From positions 1 through 64,000 of the forward strand of contig JAFAOU010000117.1 in the NCBI GenBank assembly GCA_019247495.1: a stretch of DNA of 64,000 nt, written 5' to 3'. A model generated the notes under the pieces. The model searched no databases. It was not told the origin of the DNA and saw only the letters and a list, made by a program, of their open reading frames with translations. The DNA is from Acidobacteriota bacterium. Its GTDB lineage: Bacteria; Acidobacteriota; Thermoanaerobaculia; Gp7-AA8. Below are positions 1-8,138 of this stretch, piece after piece. A program made the translations under genes and the position numbers. The stretch's first letter is position 1; every line of letters begins with the position of its first letter.

Positions 1-43
1 CGATCGTGAGCGAGTAGCCGTCGAGGAGGATCGTTTCGGTCAT
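1..43 (-). CDS. Aromatic amino acid lyase-like protein (probable histidine ammonia-lyase), N-terminal fragment
   Basis: Only the first 14 codons are inside the window. They read MTETILLDGYSLTI from an ATG at 43. The pattern of a short strand ending in LDG followed by SLTI/SLTLED is typical of the N-terminus of histidine ammonia-lyases, which deaminate histidine to urocanate. No catalytic residue (the MIO Ala-Ser-Gly) is visible. Its position downstream of egtD, tRNA-His and hisS on the same strand fits a histidine role, but the call rests on a very short peptide. Confidence 0.35.
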   Translation of the reverse strand, partial: MTETILLDGYSLTI

Positions 44-71
44 GGTGATTCGCTGTCAGCGCTCCGTCTGG

Positions 72-145
72 TTTTCACGCGCAGACGCGAAGACGCGGAG
101 CGAACACTACTACCCACTCCGCGTCTCCGCGTCTCCGCGTGAAAA
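72..145. repeat. Intergenic inverted repeat, CGCGGAGA-type
   Basis: Two 29-nt arms (72-100 and 117-145) are complementary apart from two mismatches and are separated by 16 nt. Each arm is itself periodic, with a 9-nt unit AGACGCGG/CCGCGTCT. The hairpin follows the hisS stop codon and ends in a T/A run, so it could act as a terminator. Related copies lie at 5039-5127 (complete) and 26738-26786 (one arm). Confidence 0.85.
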
Positions 146-148
146 AAT

Positions 149-1588
149 TTAGCCCTCGGGCGGGGACTCAATCTCTGCGAGCAGATCACGAATGCCTTCC
201 ACCAGCCGCTCGCGCGGGATCGTCGTTTGTCCGGGACGCTCGGCGAGCCATTTGCTGCGGTCGTCGAGCATCGATGCCTTCGCGCGGCCGGCGGCCATGT
301 TTTTCACAGTCACGATGCCCTGCGCTTTTTCGTTCGAGCCGCAGAGGATGGCTAGCGGGATGTCGTATTGATCGGCGTATTCGAGCTGCTTTCCGAGGCG
401 CTTGGCGGTGCCGATGTAGAACTCGGTGGGGATATTCGCGCGGCGCAGCTCCCAGGTCAGTTGCAGGTAGTCATCGGTCATGGCGCGATCCATGCTCGTG
501 ACCAGCACGCGCGCGGTTGCTTTGCGTGTATCGACGCGGCCGAGGTGCGCGAGCGCGGCGAGGAGGCGATCGACGCCGATCGACGCGCCGACGGCAGGAA
601 TCGGCTCGCCGAGGAAGCGCATCACCAGACCGTCGTAACGTCCGCCGCCGAAGATGGAGCCGAACTGCGGCGCGTCGAGCAGGATCGCTTCGAAGACGGG
701 ACCGGTGTAGTAGGCCAGGCCGCGGGCGATTGAGAGATCGAGCGAGACGCGATCGTCGCCGTAGCCGAGGTTGTAGAGATGATTCGAGATTTTCTCGACG
801 ACGTCGATCTGCGCTGCGGCGTGATCGAGACCTGCGAACAGTTCGCGCACGCTGGCGACGACGTCACGCCGCGAATCGGACTTGATATCGAGGAATCGTT
901 TGATGCGATCGACCTGATCGGCGCCGAGGCCGACGCCGCGGATCGTGTCGCCCGACTCATCCTTGTAGCCGTTCATCAACTCCCGAGAGACTTTGTCGAG
1001 ACCGACTTTGTCAAGCTTGTCGAGGACGCGAAAGACATCCACTCCCTGTTCCGCGCTGATGCCGGCGAAGTCGAGCAGCAGATTGAGAATGGCCCGGCTG
1101 GAGAAGCGGACGAGATAGCGTCCGACGTTCAGCGCCGAGAGCGTGTCGCACATGCCGGCGATGACTTCCGTATCCGCGACTTCCGACTCGGTGCCGACCG
1201 AATCGAGATCGAACTGCGTGAACTCGCGAAAGCGGCCTTTGTCCGGTTTGTCGGCGCGCCACACCGGCGAGACCTGATAACGGCGAAACGGCCGCGGCAG
1301 CTCTTTGTACTGCGCGATGACGCGCGCCAGGGGAACTGTCAGATCGAAGCGAAGTCCGAGCGCTTCATTCTCGGGATTCGTGACGCGGAAGATCGACGAC
1401 TGCGCTTCCTGCCCTGCGCTGCCGGAGAGGACATCGAGAAATTCGATGGCGGGCGTGCTGAGGGGAACGAATCCGTACAGTTCGTAGACGCGCCGGATCG
1501 TATCGATCATCGACTGCCGCGCCAGCATCTGGTCGGGAAGGAGGTCGCGCAGACCGCGGGAGACACGGGGTTCGACTGTGTTGGTCAT
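149..1588 (-). CDS. hisS: Histidyl-tRNA synthetase
   Basis: Cytoplasmic class II aminoacyl-tRNA synthetase that charges tRNA-His. The 479-residue product has the class II core: LTVPLARV, then motif 2 around RYQVSPVWRADKPDKGRFRE, and the diagnostic histidine-A motif RGLAYYTGPVFE, followed by motif 3 (GGRYDGL) and a C-terminal anticodon-binding domain. I chose the ATG at 1588 because upstream in-frame codons run into the tRNA-His gene. The 15 bases between the tRNA 3' end and this ATG contain no convincing Shine-Dalgarno. The synthetase is therefore encoded directly downstream of its own substrate tRNA and probably shares its transcript. Confidence 0.97.
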   Translation of the reverse strand: MTNTVEPRVSRGLRDLLPDQMLARQSMIDTIRRVYELYGFVPLSTPAIEFLDVLSGSAGQEAQSSIFRVTNPENEALGLRFDLTVPLARVIAQYKELPRPFRRYQVSPVWRADKPDKGRFREFTQFDLDSVGTESEVADTEVIAGMCDTLSALNVGRYLVRFSSRAILNLLLDFAGISAEQGVDVFRVLDKLDKVGLDKVSRELMNGYKDESGDTIRGVGLGADQVDRIKRFLDIKSDSRRDVVASVRELFAGLDHAAAQIDVVEKISNHLYNLGYGDDRVSLDLSIARGLAYYTGPVFEAILLDAPQFGSIFGGGRYDGLVMRFLGEPIPAVGASIGVDRLLAALAHLGRVDTRKATARVLVTSMDRAMTDDYLQLTWELRRANIPTEFYIGTAKRLGKQLEYADQYDIPLAILCGSNEKAQGIVTVKNMAAGRAKASMLDDRSKWLAERPGQTTIPRERLVEGIRDLLAEIESPPEG

Positions 1589-1603
1589 TCGGGCGGGGGT
1601 CCA

Positions 1604-1680
1604 TGGTACCGAGGGCCGGGATCGAACCGGCGACCCCCAGATCCACAATCTGGTGCTCTAACCAACTGAGCTACCTCGGC
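1604..1680 (-). tRNA. tRNA-His (GTG)
   Basis: A full cloverleaf can be folded on the minus strand: acceptor arms 1674-1680 with 1608-1614, TAGCTC D-arm start, anticodon stem CCAGA/TCTGG with loop TTGTGGA (anticodon GTG), T-arm GCCGG-TTCGATC-CCGGC, and an encoded CCA at 1604-1606. Position 73 is A and the base before position 1 is T, so the usual encoded G-1:C73 pair of tRNA-His is absent; position 1 forms a G-T wobble with 72. A TATCAT box about 10 bases upstream of the 5' end could be the -10 element. hisS starts 15 bases downstream. Confidence 0.95.
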
Positions 1681-1763
1681 ACAAAGACGCGGAATGATAC
1701 TCAGAAACGAAGTGAGGCGCGAGTCAGAACAGCGACCTCGGCGAATGCATTCTTTGGCGTGAG

Positions 1764-1836
1764 GCATCTGCGTAACATCTGCGTCATCTGCGGATAAACC
1801 TCTGATCCGCAGATGACGCAGATTTAACAGATTCCG
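1764..1836. repeat. Intergenic inverted repeat, CGCAGATGA-type
   Basis: Arms of about 30 nt at 1766-1796 and 1805-1833 are complementary with a few mismatches and are built from repeats of ATCTGCGT. The repeat lies between the egtD stop codon and the tRNA-His gene, so it could terminate egtD transcription. A single-arm copy of the same family is at 60984-61017. Confidence 0.8.
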
Positions 1837-1839
1837 ATC

Positions 1840-2856
1840 CTACTCCGCCACGAACAGCAGATCCGCGAAGTAGGCGTTGCTGTCAGTCCAGCGGCGTTCG
1901 ACCCGGAAGTTGCCGGCGGCGGCGAGGGCGGCGAGCGTGGCGACGTCGTATTTGTGCGAGTTCTCGGTGTGGATCGATTCGCCTTCCTCGAACGCGATTT
2001 CGTATCCGTCGATGAGCACCCGCTGCGCGATCTTGCTGACCAGGTGCATTTCGATCCGTCCCTCGGCGGCGTTGTAGAACGCGCGGTGGTCGAACGATGC
2101 GAGATCGAATGTTCCGCCGAGCTCGCGATTGATGCGGACGAGGAGGTTGCGATTGAACGCCGCCGTCACGCCGAGCGCGTCGTCGTACGCGGGCTCCAGG
2201 ATCGACGGCGATTTGCGGAGGTCGGCGCCGAGCAAGAGGGCGTCGCCGGGAGCGAGCGCGGTGCGAAGGTTGGCGAGCATCGCGCCGGCGGCGGCAGGGT
2301 CGAGGTTGCCGATGCTGGAGCCGAGGAAGAGAACGACCGTGCGCGCGTCCGAGGGCGGCAGGTAGGGGCGGAGGAGCGCGGCGGGATCGCGAAAGTCGCC
2401 GCAGATCGCGGAGATGGAGAGGTCCGCGTAGGCATTCAGCAACTCGCGGCTGCTGGAGGTCAGGATGCCCGCGTCGACATCGATCGGAAAAAAGTCGAGC
2501 GACGGTTGCCGGTCGAGGATGGCCTCGATCAGATGCCGCGTCTTGCGCGCGCTGCCGCTGCCAAGCTCGGCAAGGCGGACGTTCGGTCCGAACGCGGCGG
2601 CGATCTCCGTTGCCTTTGTCCGCAGGATCTCGTCCTCGGCGCGCGTGACGTAGTACTCCGGCAGCTCGCAAATTGCCGAAAAGAGAGCCGAGCCGAGCGC
2701 GTCGTAAAAGTAATGAGGCAGGAGGAACTTCGGCGACGCGCTGAGCCCTCGGCGCACATCTTCGGCGAAGGTGCTGGCGGGGGCTGCGAGGGCACGATGG
2801 AGTACGAACCGCTCGCGCGTCGTACTCGGCGCGGCGACGGCGAGCGATTGATCCAT
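1840..2856 (-). CDS. egtD: L-histidine N-alpha-methyltransferase
   Basis: SAM-dependent enzyme that trimethylates histidine to hercynine, the first step of ergothioneine synthesis. The 338-residue length matches the family. Visible signatures are the N-terminal block from about residue 41 to 74 (FLLPHYFYDALGS, then LPEYYVTRAE), a SAM-binding motif AELGSGSARKT at about 96-106, FLGSSIGNLDP, and the late HTENSHKY motif that supplies the Glu and Ser residues which hold the histidine substrate in characterised EgtD. The sulfoxide synthase egtB is not nearby, so the pathway would need a distant partner. It is the first gene of a minus-strand run that continues with tRNA-His and hisS. Confidence 0.92.
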   Translation of the reverse strand: MDQSLAVAAPSTTRERFVLHRALAAPASTFAEDVRRGLSASPKFLLPHYFYDALGSALFSAICELPEYYVTRAEDEILRTKATEIAAAFGPNVRLAELGSGSARKTRHLIEAILDRQPSLDFFPIDVDAGILTSSSRELLNAYADLSISAICGDFRDPAALLRPYLPPSDARTVVLFLGSSIGNLDPAAAGAMLANLRTALAPGDALLLGADLRKSPSILEPAYDDALGVTAAFNRNLLVRINRELGGTFDLASFDHRAFYNAAEGRIEMHLVSKIAQRVLIDGYEIAFEEGESIHTENSHKYDVATLAALAAAGNFRVERRWTDSNAYFADLLFVAE

Positions 2857-2942
2857 GGGGCGCGGATTGTAGCGGATGCGGGACGCTGTTCGTGGCAGGT
2901 TATTTGTACTCCGTCATTGGTCGGCAAGGGGACGACGATCAG

Positions 2943-3332
2943 ATGGCCCACAACTCGCGCGTCCTGCTCGTGGACGGCGACGAAGAAGTCCGGGCGTTAC
3001 TTTCCAGGGCGTTGCTCGACCGTGAGGTGCTCTGCGACGCGGCGGTGTCGGCGCGCGACGCACTCGCGCAACTCGGCCAGCGCCGCTACGCGCTGATGCT
3101 GTTGCATCTGGAAATGCCGGACGTGGAGAGCATCCTCGACCGCATCCGCTCGATGCCCGTTCGCCGCCGGCCGATGGTGATGATGACGGCCGGCATTCGC
3201 TCGTCAAAAGACGCCATCGACACCGAGCTCGTGCAGATCATCATCCGGCGTCCGTTGAAAATCGCCGAGGTGGCAGGGATGATCCGGGCGTGTCTGGAGT
3301 TCGTGCCGGACGACGATCAGCGGACGACGTAG
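2943..3332 (+). CDS. Degenerate receiver-domain (pseudo-receiver) protein
   Basis: Single-domain protein of 129 residues with a CheY-like fold. The acidic pocket is partly kept (VDGDEE, D11 and D13), but the residue expected to be phosphorylated is histidine: LLHLEMPD, H55, where receivers have LLDLxMPD. The switch Thr survives (MMTAG), while the conserved Lys is replaced in IIRRPLK. It therefore probably cannot be phosphorylated in the usual way and may act as a phosphorylation-independent partner. The ATG at 2943 starts immediately before the first beta strand. The 3' end overlaps the convergent ACT-domain gene by 16 bases. Partner unknown. Confidence 0.75.
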   Translation: MAHNSRVLLVDGDEEVRALLSRALLDREVLCDAAVSARDALAQLGQRRYALMLLHLEMPDVESILDRIRSMPVRRRPMVMMTAGIRSSKDAIDTELVQIIIRRPLKIAEVAGMIRACLEFVPDDDQRTT

Positions 3333-3688
3333 CCCGACGCGCGCAACGCCGCGGAGGCGTCGTCGAGGGCGGCATCGCGGATGAGCACGTAATCGGTGTC
3401 GTAGGTAGAGATGACGAAGAGCGCTACGCCGGCGTCCGCGAGCACGCGCGTGAACGCGGCGGCGACGCCGGTCTGATCGAGCGGCATCGGCCCGGCGAGT
3501 TTGAGACAGCGCCAGCCGCGGTCGGCAATGACGTCGGGAACATTGCCTTCCTCGCAGACGATGGAGAGCTCGTCGCTGGTGCGGGTCACCGAAAGAAACG
3601 CCCCACGCGCCCAGTGCGGAATGCCGTCGTCCGCGTGCAGGCGCACGATGGCGTAGTGGCCGTCGAGAATCGTGAAGGTGCTGCTCAT
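3317..3688 (-). CDS. ACT-domain protein
   Basis: A 123-residue protein resembling the small ACT/CASTOR-like family: a first segment (TILDGHYAIVRLHADDGIPHW), an SVTRTSDELSIVCEE strand-helix unit, then GPMPLDQTGVAAAFTRVLADAGVALFVISTYDTDYVLI, the usual second ACT half. ACT domains bind amino acids or related ligands and regulate partner proteins; the ligand cannot be read from sequence. Its ATG overlaps the stop of the upstream response regulator by four bases (ATGA), so the two are translationally coupled and may work together. Confidence 0.85.
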   Translation of the reverse strand: MSSTFTILDGHYAIVRLHADDGIPHWARGAFLSVTRTSDELSIVCEEGNVPDVIADRGWRCLKLAGPMPLDQTGVAAAFTRVLADAGVALFVISTYDTDYVLIRDAALDDASAALRASGYVVR

Positions 3689-4065
3689 GACTCGCTCATG
3701 CGCCGGACGGCGTCGATGAGCTGCTTCGGCTCGAACGGCTTCTGAACGACCGTGCTGACTTCGCCGGAGAGCGCGTCGATGAGCGAATCTGGCGACGCGG
3801 TCAGGAGGATCGAGCGCTTCAGCATCGGCGGATTTTCTCCGCGCAGGTGCCGGATCACGGTCATCCCTCCTTCGTGCGGCATCATCAGGTCGAGGAGGAG
3901 CACGTCGTACGAGGCCTTCTGCAACGCGGCGATGGCCTGGCTGCCGGTGAGAAAGACGTCGACGCGGAATCCATCGTTGCCGAGGATGCGCGCGACGAGG
4001 CGATGCATCGAAGGATCGTCGTCCAGGAGAAGAACGCGCTTGCGGCGCTTGAACAGGGGACTCAT
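3685..4065 (-). CDS. Single-domain response regulator
   Basis: A 126-residue CheY-like receiver with no output domain. All key residues are present: the acidic pair in LLLDDDPS (D15-D17), the phospho-acceptor D59 in LLLDLMMP, a switch Thr in LLTAS and the conserved Lys in VQKPF. It presumably relays phosphate from a sensor kinase to a partner; no kinase gene is in the neighbourhood. It is first in a two-gene operon with the ACT-domain gene, with a four-base overlap. Confidence 0.93.
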   Translation of the reverse strand: MSPLFKRRKRVLLLDDDPSMHRLVARILGNDGFRVDVFLTGSQAIAALQKASYDVLLLDLMMPHEGGMTVIRHLRGENPPMLKRSILLTASPDSLIDALSGEVSTVVQKPFEPKQLIDAVRRMSES

Positions 4066-4139
4066 TCAGGTATCCGGACACGCGCGGGCGCGGACGTTAA
4101 CCGCACGATGCGGGCCAGAACTCCACGGCGGCGATGTGA

Positions 4140-4214
4140 TGGTGCGGGGTACCGGATTCGAACCAGTGACCCTCTGCGTGTAAAGCAGACGCTCTACCGC
4201 TGAGCTAACCCCGC
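4140..4214 (-). tRNA. tRNA-Val (TAC)
   Basis: Minus-strand cloverleaf of 75 nt: acceptor GCGGGGT/ACCCCGC, D-arm GCTC-AGCGGTA-GAGC, anticodon stem TCTGC/GCAGA with loop TTTACAC (anticodon TAC), T-arm with GGTTCGAATCC, A73 and an encoded CCA at 4140-4142. A TATGGT sequence about 20 bases upstream may be a -10 box. Confidence 0.97.
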
Positions 4215-4248
4215 ATGAGGAATGTGGACCATAACACGGCGGGCACGG

Positions 4249-5016
4249 CTACTTTCGAAACCGTTCGGGAACATCGACGTGTCCGGCCACGCGCGTCCAG
4301 TCGATCGAGCCGCCGCCTTTGTTGCCGACGCGGAAGTCGCCGCCGACGTCGAAGACTTCGATGCTTCCGGAGCCTTTGTTGCCGACGTGGACGTCGTGCT
4401 TGACGTTGCGAATTTCCACTCCGCCGCTGCCGTCGTTCGCGACCTCGACGCTGCCTGCGCCGTTGACGTCGATGTCGCCGGAGCCATCGCTGATGTGGAC
4501 GTTGCCGGAGACGTTGTCGATCTTCATGTCGCCCGATCCGTCGCGCACGGCCACGTCACCGAGGACGTTGCGAATGCTGATGTCGCCGCTGCCGTCGGTC
4601 AGGTCGACGCTGGCGACGGAGTCGATGGTCAGATCGCCCGAGCCGTCTTCGACGCGCAGCGCGATGTTGTCGGGAACGGTGACGTCGAAGTCGAGCTTGG
4701 CGCTGCTGAAAATGCCGCTGTTGTCGGGCGTCTCCGCTTCGATGCGCAGTTCGGAGCCGCTGCGCGACAACGTCAGCTTGGTGTCGTTGAGGATGTCGCG
4801 GCTCGATGCGCAGGCGGTGCCGCTGGCGCGCACCTCGCCCGATCCGCGGCGGCCGTTGATGTGGAGGTAGCCCGCGCGTCCGATGATGACGACGCGGCTC
4901 ACGCCCGCCGCCGGTGCGGCGACATTGCGTTTCTCGCTGACGGAGCAGTCGCCGAAGATGTCGGCGGATGCGGTAGCGGCGGTAAGGAGAAGGGCGATCG
5001 TGGTCAGCGTGCGCAT
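4249..5016 (-). CDS. DUF4097-type secreted beta-solenoid protein
   Basis: A 255-residue protein with a Sec signal peptide (MRTLTTIALLLTAATASA). After a short strand-rich head it contains six to eight repeats of roughly 19-22 residues, each with a DGSGD-like turn (VEDGSGDLTI, LTDGSGDISI, VRDGSGDMKI, ISDGSGDIDV and so on) that would stack as a right-handed beta-solenoid. This matches the DUF4097/DUF2807 (GIN-domain) adhesin-like family, which is exported or surface-associated and biochemically uncharacterised. The repeated codons suggest expansion by internal duplication. It sits alone between tRNA-Val and an inverted repeat. Confidence 0.85.
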   Translation of the reverse strand: MRTLTTIALLLTAATASADIFGDCSVSEKRNVAAPAAGVSRVVIIGRAGYLHINGRRGSGEVRASGTACASSRDILNDTKLTLSRSGSELRIEAETPDNSGIFSSAKLDFDVTVPDNIALRVEDGSGDLTIDSVASVDLTDGSGDISIRNVLGDVAVRDGSGDMKIDNVSGNVHISDGSGDIDVNGAGSVEVANDGSGGVEIRNVKHDVHVGNKGSGSIEVFDVGGDFRVGNKGGGSIDWTRVAGHVDVPERFRK

Positions 5017-5038
5017 GGGGGTTTCGTACGACGATTCA

Positions 5039-5127
5039 AGGGGACGGTTTCACGCGGAGTGCGCGGAGAGGCGGAGAACACCGCTTTCTCCGCCCCCCCG
5101 CGCGCCCCGCGTGAACCGTCCCCTTTA
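5039..5127. repeat. Intergenic inverted repeat, CGCGGAGA-type
   Basis: Arms at about 5039-5079 and 5087-5127 are complementary with mismatches; the outer 13 bases (AAGGGGACGGTTT / its complement) pair almost perfectly. The inner part carries the CGCGGAG period seen at 72-145. It fills the gap between the M14 peptidase stop codon and the DUF4097 start, and the stop codon of the peptidase lies inside the right arm. Confidence 0.8.
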
Positions 5128-7413
5128 GTTCTCCCGACCCCAGTACAGCGCGTTGAAGATCATCGGGAACGTGGCGTGGGTCTGGCCGCGGTGCTGCGGG
5201 CGAAATCCGAGGAGGACGATGCGGCCTTTACCGTAGGTCATGGCCACGGCGGCGGCTTTGCGGGTCATCTTCTCCTCGCCGGAAATCCAGCCGGAGAGGA
5301 GGACGTCGCGCGCTTCCTCGGGATAGGTCATCAGCACCCAGCGCTGCAGCTCGTTTCCCGGCGACGTCGTTTCGAACGCGATCGGGTGATCGATGAAGAT
5401 CGCGGTCTCCTCGGCCATCCCCGCGGTGACGGGATGATCGTTGCGGACGTGCACGCGGACGAGTGAGCCGGGGACGGAGAAGTCGGCGGCCCTGGCCAGC
5501 ACGTTGCGGACGGGGATGTTGAAGTTCTCGATGACGTAGTCGCAGCCGGCGTTGAAGGCGAGCAGCGTGCCGCCGTTTTCAACGAAGGTCTTCAGCGCCG
5601 CGGCGCCTTCTTTTTCGAGCGCACCGCGGTAGTCGGGCGGAAGCTCGTCGATGTACTTCATCGATCCTTCGCCGCCCGCGCGCCGTCCGCTGGCAATTTC
5701 GTCCTTCTCGATGTCGGGGAGGATGAAGACGTCGTAGTTCTGCAGGCCCGCTTTGACGTCCGCGGGATGGAGCGACTTCGGCGTGAAGCCGTACTGGTCG
5801 AGCAGCCATCGCGTCCAGCCTTCGTCGAGCGCGCCGCCCCACGGGTTGTAGATGGCGATGCGCGGTTTCGGCTGGCTGGCGTGCTTCCGCAAAACCTCTT
5901 TCGTTTCCGGCTTGATATCCGTCACCGGCTTGAACCTGGCCGGCATCGTCGTCTTCTCGACGGTCACGCCCATCGCCAGCGGGAGCGTCCACGTGGCGAC
6001 GTCATACGGTCTCAGGATGTCTTTTCCCGCCTGCAGCCTGACCTCGGGATACCGCTGCGGCTCGAGCATCTCCACCAGAAAGCGCGAATACGGCCCCGCC
6101 ATCGGAATCCAGTAGTCGCCGTTGTCCGCCTGCTGGATTTCGACGCCGTGTTCGAGCATCAACGCCGCGAGAAACTGCGCGGTTGGCCAGTCATGCTGAT
6201 CGTGCGGGATGCGATACGCCTTGCCGCCGCCGAATGCCACCGCCGCGTTCGCGCGGACGGCGACGTCGCGCAGCAGATCCTCGCGGCGATCGGCGGCGGT
6301 TTCGAGCAGGGCGTCCGAGGCGATGCGCTCGTAGTCCATGATGTCGCGCATCCGCCACGTTCCGCCGGCCCACGGATGCGGGTGATTCACCGTCGCCTTG
6401 TACTCGATCAGTCCCTTCGATCCGCCGTGCAACTCGCTCGGATCGATGACGATCGGCGAGGCGATGCGCGCGGACGCGGTTTCGAGGAGCAATCCGGTGA
6501 TGTTCTTCCACCAGCCGGTGTTGCGCGTGCCGCCGAGCCAGTACGCATCGAACGAGTAGCCATAGATCAGGCCCGCCTTCTCCTGCTGCTCGAGGCGGAA
6601 GGCCATGTTGGTGCCGACGAGATTGGCCTCGCGCCAGATCAGCGGATGCACATCCGGATCGACCGGATCGGCGAACGGCGGGATGAACATGCGCGGTCCG
6701 TCTGTGCCCATCTGATGCTCGTCGACCCAGACCTGCGGATACCACTCGTTGTAGACGGCGCGGCTCATGGCCTTTGTCTCGACCTGCGTGAGCATGAACC
6801 AGTCGCGATTGTTGTCGTGGCCGACGTAGTGGTGATACAGCCACGGCAGCCGTCCGCCGTCGTAGCGCGTGCCGAGGAACTTGCGGTAGTAGTCGGTGAT
6901 CATGGTCTCGCCGTCGGGATTGAGCGACGGCACGAGCAGAAGGACGACGTTGTCGAGGCGGCGTTTGGTCTCGGCGTCGTTGGCCGTGGCCAGCGCATGC
7001 GCCCACTCCATCGCCATCTGACTCGACGCGATCTCGGACGCGTGGATGTTGCACGTAACGAGGACGATGGCTTTGCCGTCGCGCGCGAGTTGCGCAATCT
7101 GTTCGTCGTTCAATCCCCGAGGATCGGCAAGCTTCCTGGCCGTCTCCCTGATCTTCTCCAGGTTCCGCATGTTCCCCTCGGAACTGACGACGGCCATGAT
7201 GAAGTCTTCGCTGAGCGTGGTCTTGCCGAGCGTCTCGACGCGCACCCGCGGCGACGCCGCCGCCAGCGCGCGAAAGTACGAGACGATCTGCTTGTAATCA
7301 GCGAGCTTGCGGTCCGCGCCAACCTCGAAGCCGAGGAATTGCGACGGCGACTGAACGGCAGCGGTGAGGGTGGTGGCGAGGAGGAAGGCGATCGCGAACA
7401 GCGTGCGTTTCAT
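5125..7413 (-). CDS. Secreted M14 family zinc carboxypeptidase
   Basis: A 762-residue exported peptidase with a signal peptide ending near TLTAA. The M14 zinc site is visible: H124 and E127 in CNIHASE and the third ligand His in VDEHQMG; the substrate-binding Arg lies in HDNNRDWF. The N-terminal 300 residues form the peptidase domain. The C-terminal half, with FIDHPIAFETTSPGNELQRW near its end, resembles the glutamine-amidotransferase-like domain often fused to such bacterial M14 enzymes. Likely periplasmic or secreted and active on peptides. A ten-base gap separates it from the hepT/mntA pair, so transcription could be shared. Confidence 0.92.
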   Translation of the reverse strand: MKRTLFAIAFLLATTLTAAVQSPSQFLGFEVGADRKLADYKQIVSYFRALAAASPRVRVETLGKTTLSEDFIMAVVSSEGNMRNLEKIRETARKLADPRGLNDEQIAQLARDGKAIVLVTCNIHASEIASSQMAMEWAHALATANDAETKRRLDNVVLLLVPSLNPDGETMITDYYRKFLGTRYDGGRLPWLYHHYVGHDNNRDWFMLTQVETKAMSRAVYNEWYPQVWVDEHQMGTDGPRMFIPPFADPVDPDVHPLIWREANLVGTNMAFRLEQQEKAGLIYGYSFDAYWLGGTRNTGWWKNITGLLLETASARIASPIVIDPSELHGGSKGLIEYKATVNHPHPWAGGTWRMRDIMDYERIASDALLETAADRREDLLRDVAVRANAAVAFGGGKAYRIPHDQHDWPTAQFLAALMLEHGVEIQQADNGDYWIPMAGPYSRFLVEMLEPQRYPEVRLQAGKDILRPYDVATWTLPLAMGVTVEKTTMPARFKPVTDIKPETKEVLRKHASQPKPRIAIYNPWGGALDEGWTRWLLDQYGFTPKSLHPADVKAGLQNYDVFILPDIEKDEIASGRRAGGEGSMKYIDELPPDYRGALEKEGAAALKTFVENGGTLLAFNAGCDYVIENFNIPVRNVLARAADFSVPGSLVRVHVRNDHPVTAGMAEETAIFIDHPIAFETTSPGNELQRWVLMTYPEEARDVLLSGWISGEEKMTRKAAAVAMTYGKGRIVLLGFRPQHRGQTHATFPMIFNALYWGREN

Positions 7414-7423
7414 GCGCCGCGGA

Positions 7424-7771
7424 TTATGGCGGATCGGAGGGCATGAACGCTTTCAACTCGGCAGCGAGGCGCGGAACCTCGACGGTCGCGGCTTTCCAGA
7501 CGGCGTCGAGGTTGATGTTCGTGTAGTCGTGAACCAGCCGGTTGCGCATGCCGACGATATTCATCCACTCGATTTGCGGATGCCGAAGACGCGTCGCCTC
7601 GCTGACGCGCCGCGCTGCTTCGCCGATGTTCTGAACAATATGAATGATGATGATTTGCAGATCCTCATCCGTATCGAATTTCTCTTTTTCGACGCCGCGC
7701 AGCCGCTTATCGAGCCGGTTGCAGAAGTCCAGCATGTCGCCCATTGGAACGAGATCAACGTGTCTCGACAT
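7424..7771 (-). CDS. hepT: HEPN-domain (DUF86) toxin, HepT-like
   Basis: A 115-residue all-alpha HEPN protein. The hallmark R-X4-H-X-Y motif is intact as R76-NRLV-H81-D-Y83. In characterised HepT/MntA pairs the HEPN protein is a toxic RNase (or RNase-like) subunit neutralised by AMPylation of the tyrosine of this motif by MntA. The gene overlaps the 3' end of the nucleotidyltransferase gene by 17 bases, the usual antitoxin-first arrangement. Confidence 0.9.
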   Translation of the reverse strand: MSRHVDLVPMGDMLDFCNRLDKRLRGVEKEKFDTDEDLQIIIIHIVQNIGEAARRVSEATRLRHPQIEWMNIVGMRNRLVHDYTNINLDAVWKAATVEVPRLAAELKAFMPSDPP

Positions 7772-8072
7772 ACTCTTCCACCGCTTCCGATAACACCTCT
7801 TTAATCATCCACCTACTGAGTTCCTGCTGGGTCCGAAGATCGACCTTGCGCCCGAACATCTTCGCCAACTCATCTTCAGCGCTGACGATCGCCCATCCCG
7901 GTGTTTGACCCGGCTTAAACTCCACCAGTACGTCGACGTCGCTTCGCGACGGATCGAAATCGTCGCGCACGATGGAGCCGAAGAACGACAGCCGCTTGAT
8001 GCCCCACTTGCGGCAGAACGTTGCGATCTCCTCATGCGGGATCGGGATGGCTAACTCGCGGGTTGCGGGCAT
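7755..8072 (-). CDS. mntA: MNT-domain nucleotidyltransferase antitoxin, MntA-like
   Basis: A 105-residue minimal nucleotidyltransferase. The catalytic signature FFGSIVRDDFDPSRSDVDVL has G32-S33 and the metal-binding D45 and D47, as in MntA proteins that AMPylate and silence HepT. I prefer the ATG at 8072; a TTG nine bases upstream is also in frame. The active site looks intact, so the module may be functional. Toxin-antitoxin pairs of this type are often linked to phage defence or plasmid maintenance. Confidence 0.9.
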   Translation of the reverse strand: MPATRELAIPIPHEEIATFCRKWGIKRLSFFGSIVRDDFDPSRSDVDVLVEFKPGQTPGWAIVSAEDELAKMFGRKVDLRTQQELSRWMIKEVLSEAVEEYVETR

Positions 8073-8138
8073 CGGATGCAATTCTACGGGAGGATGCCGG
8101 GTTGTGGGCCGGACCGCGGTAGCTGCGTCCTCGCGGGA

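Noticed and set aside
4222..5466. Plus-strand frame of 414 codons across the DUF4097 gene
   Set aside because: Antisense to a gene with a clear signal peptide and DGSGD repeats; its Asp/Val/Ala repeats are complement artefacts.
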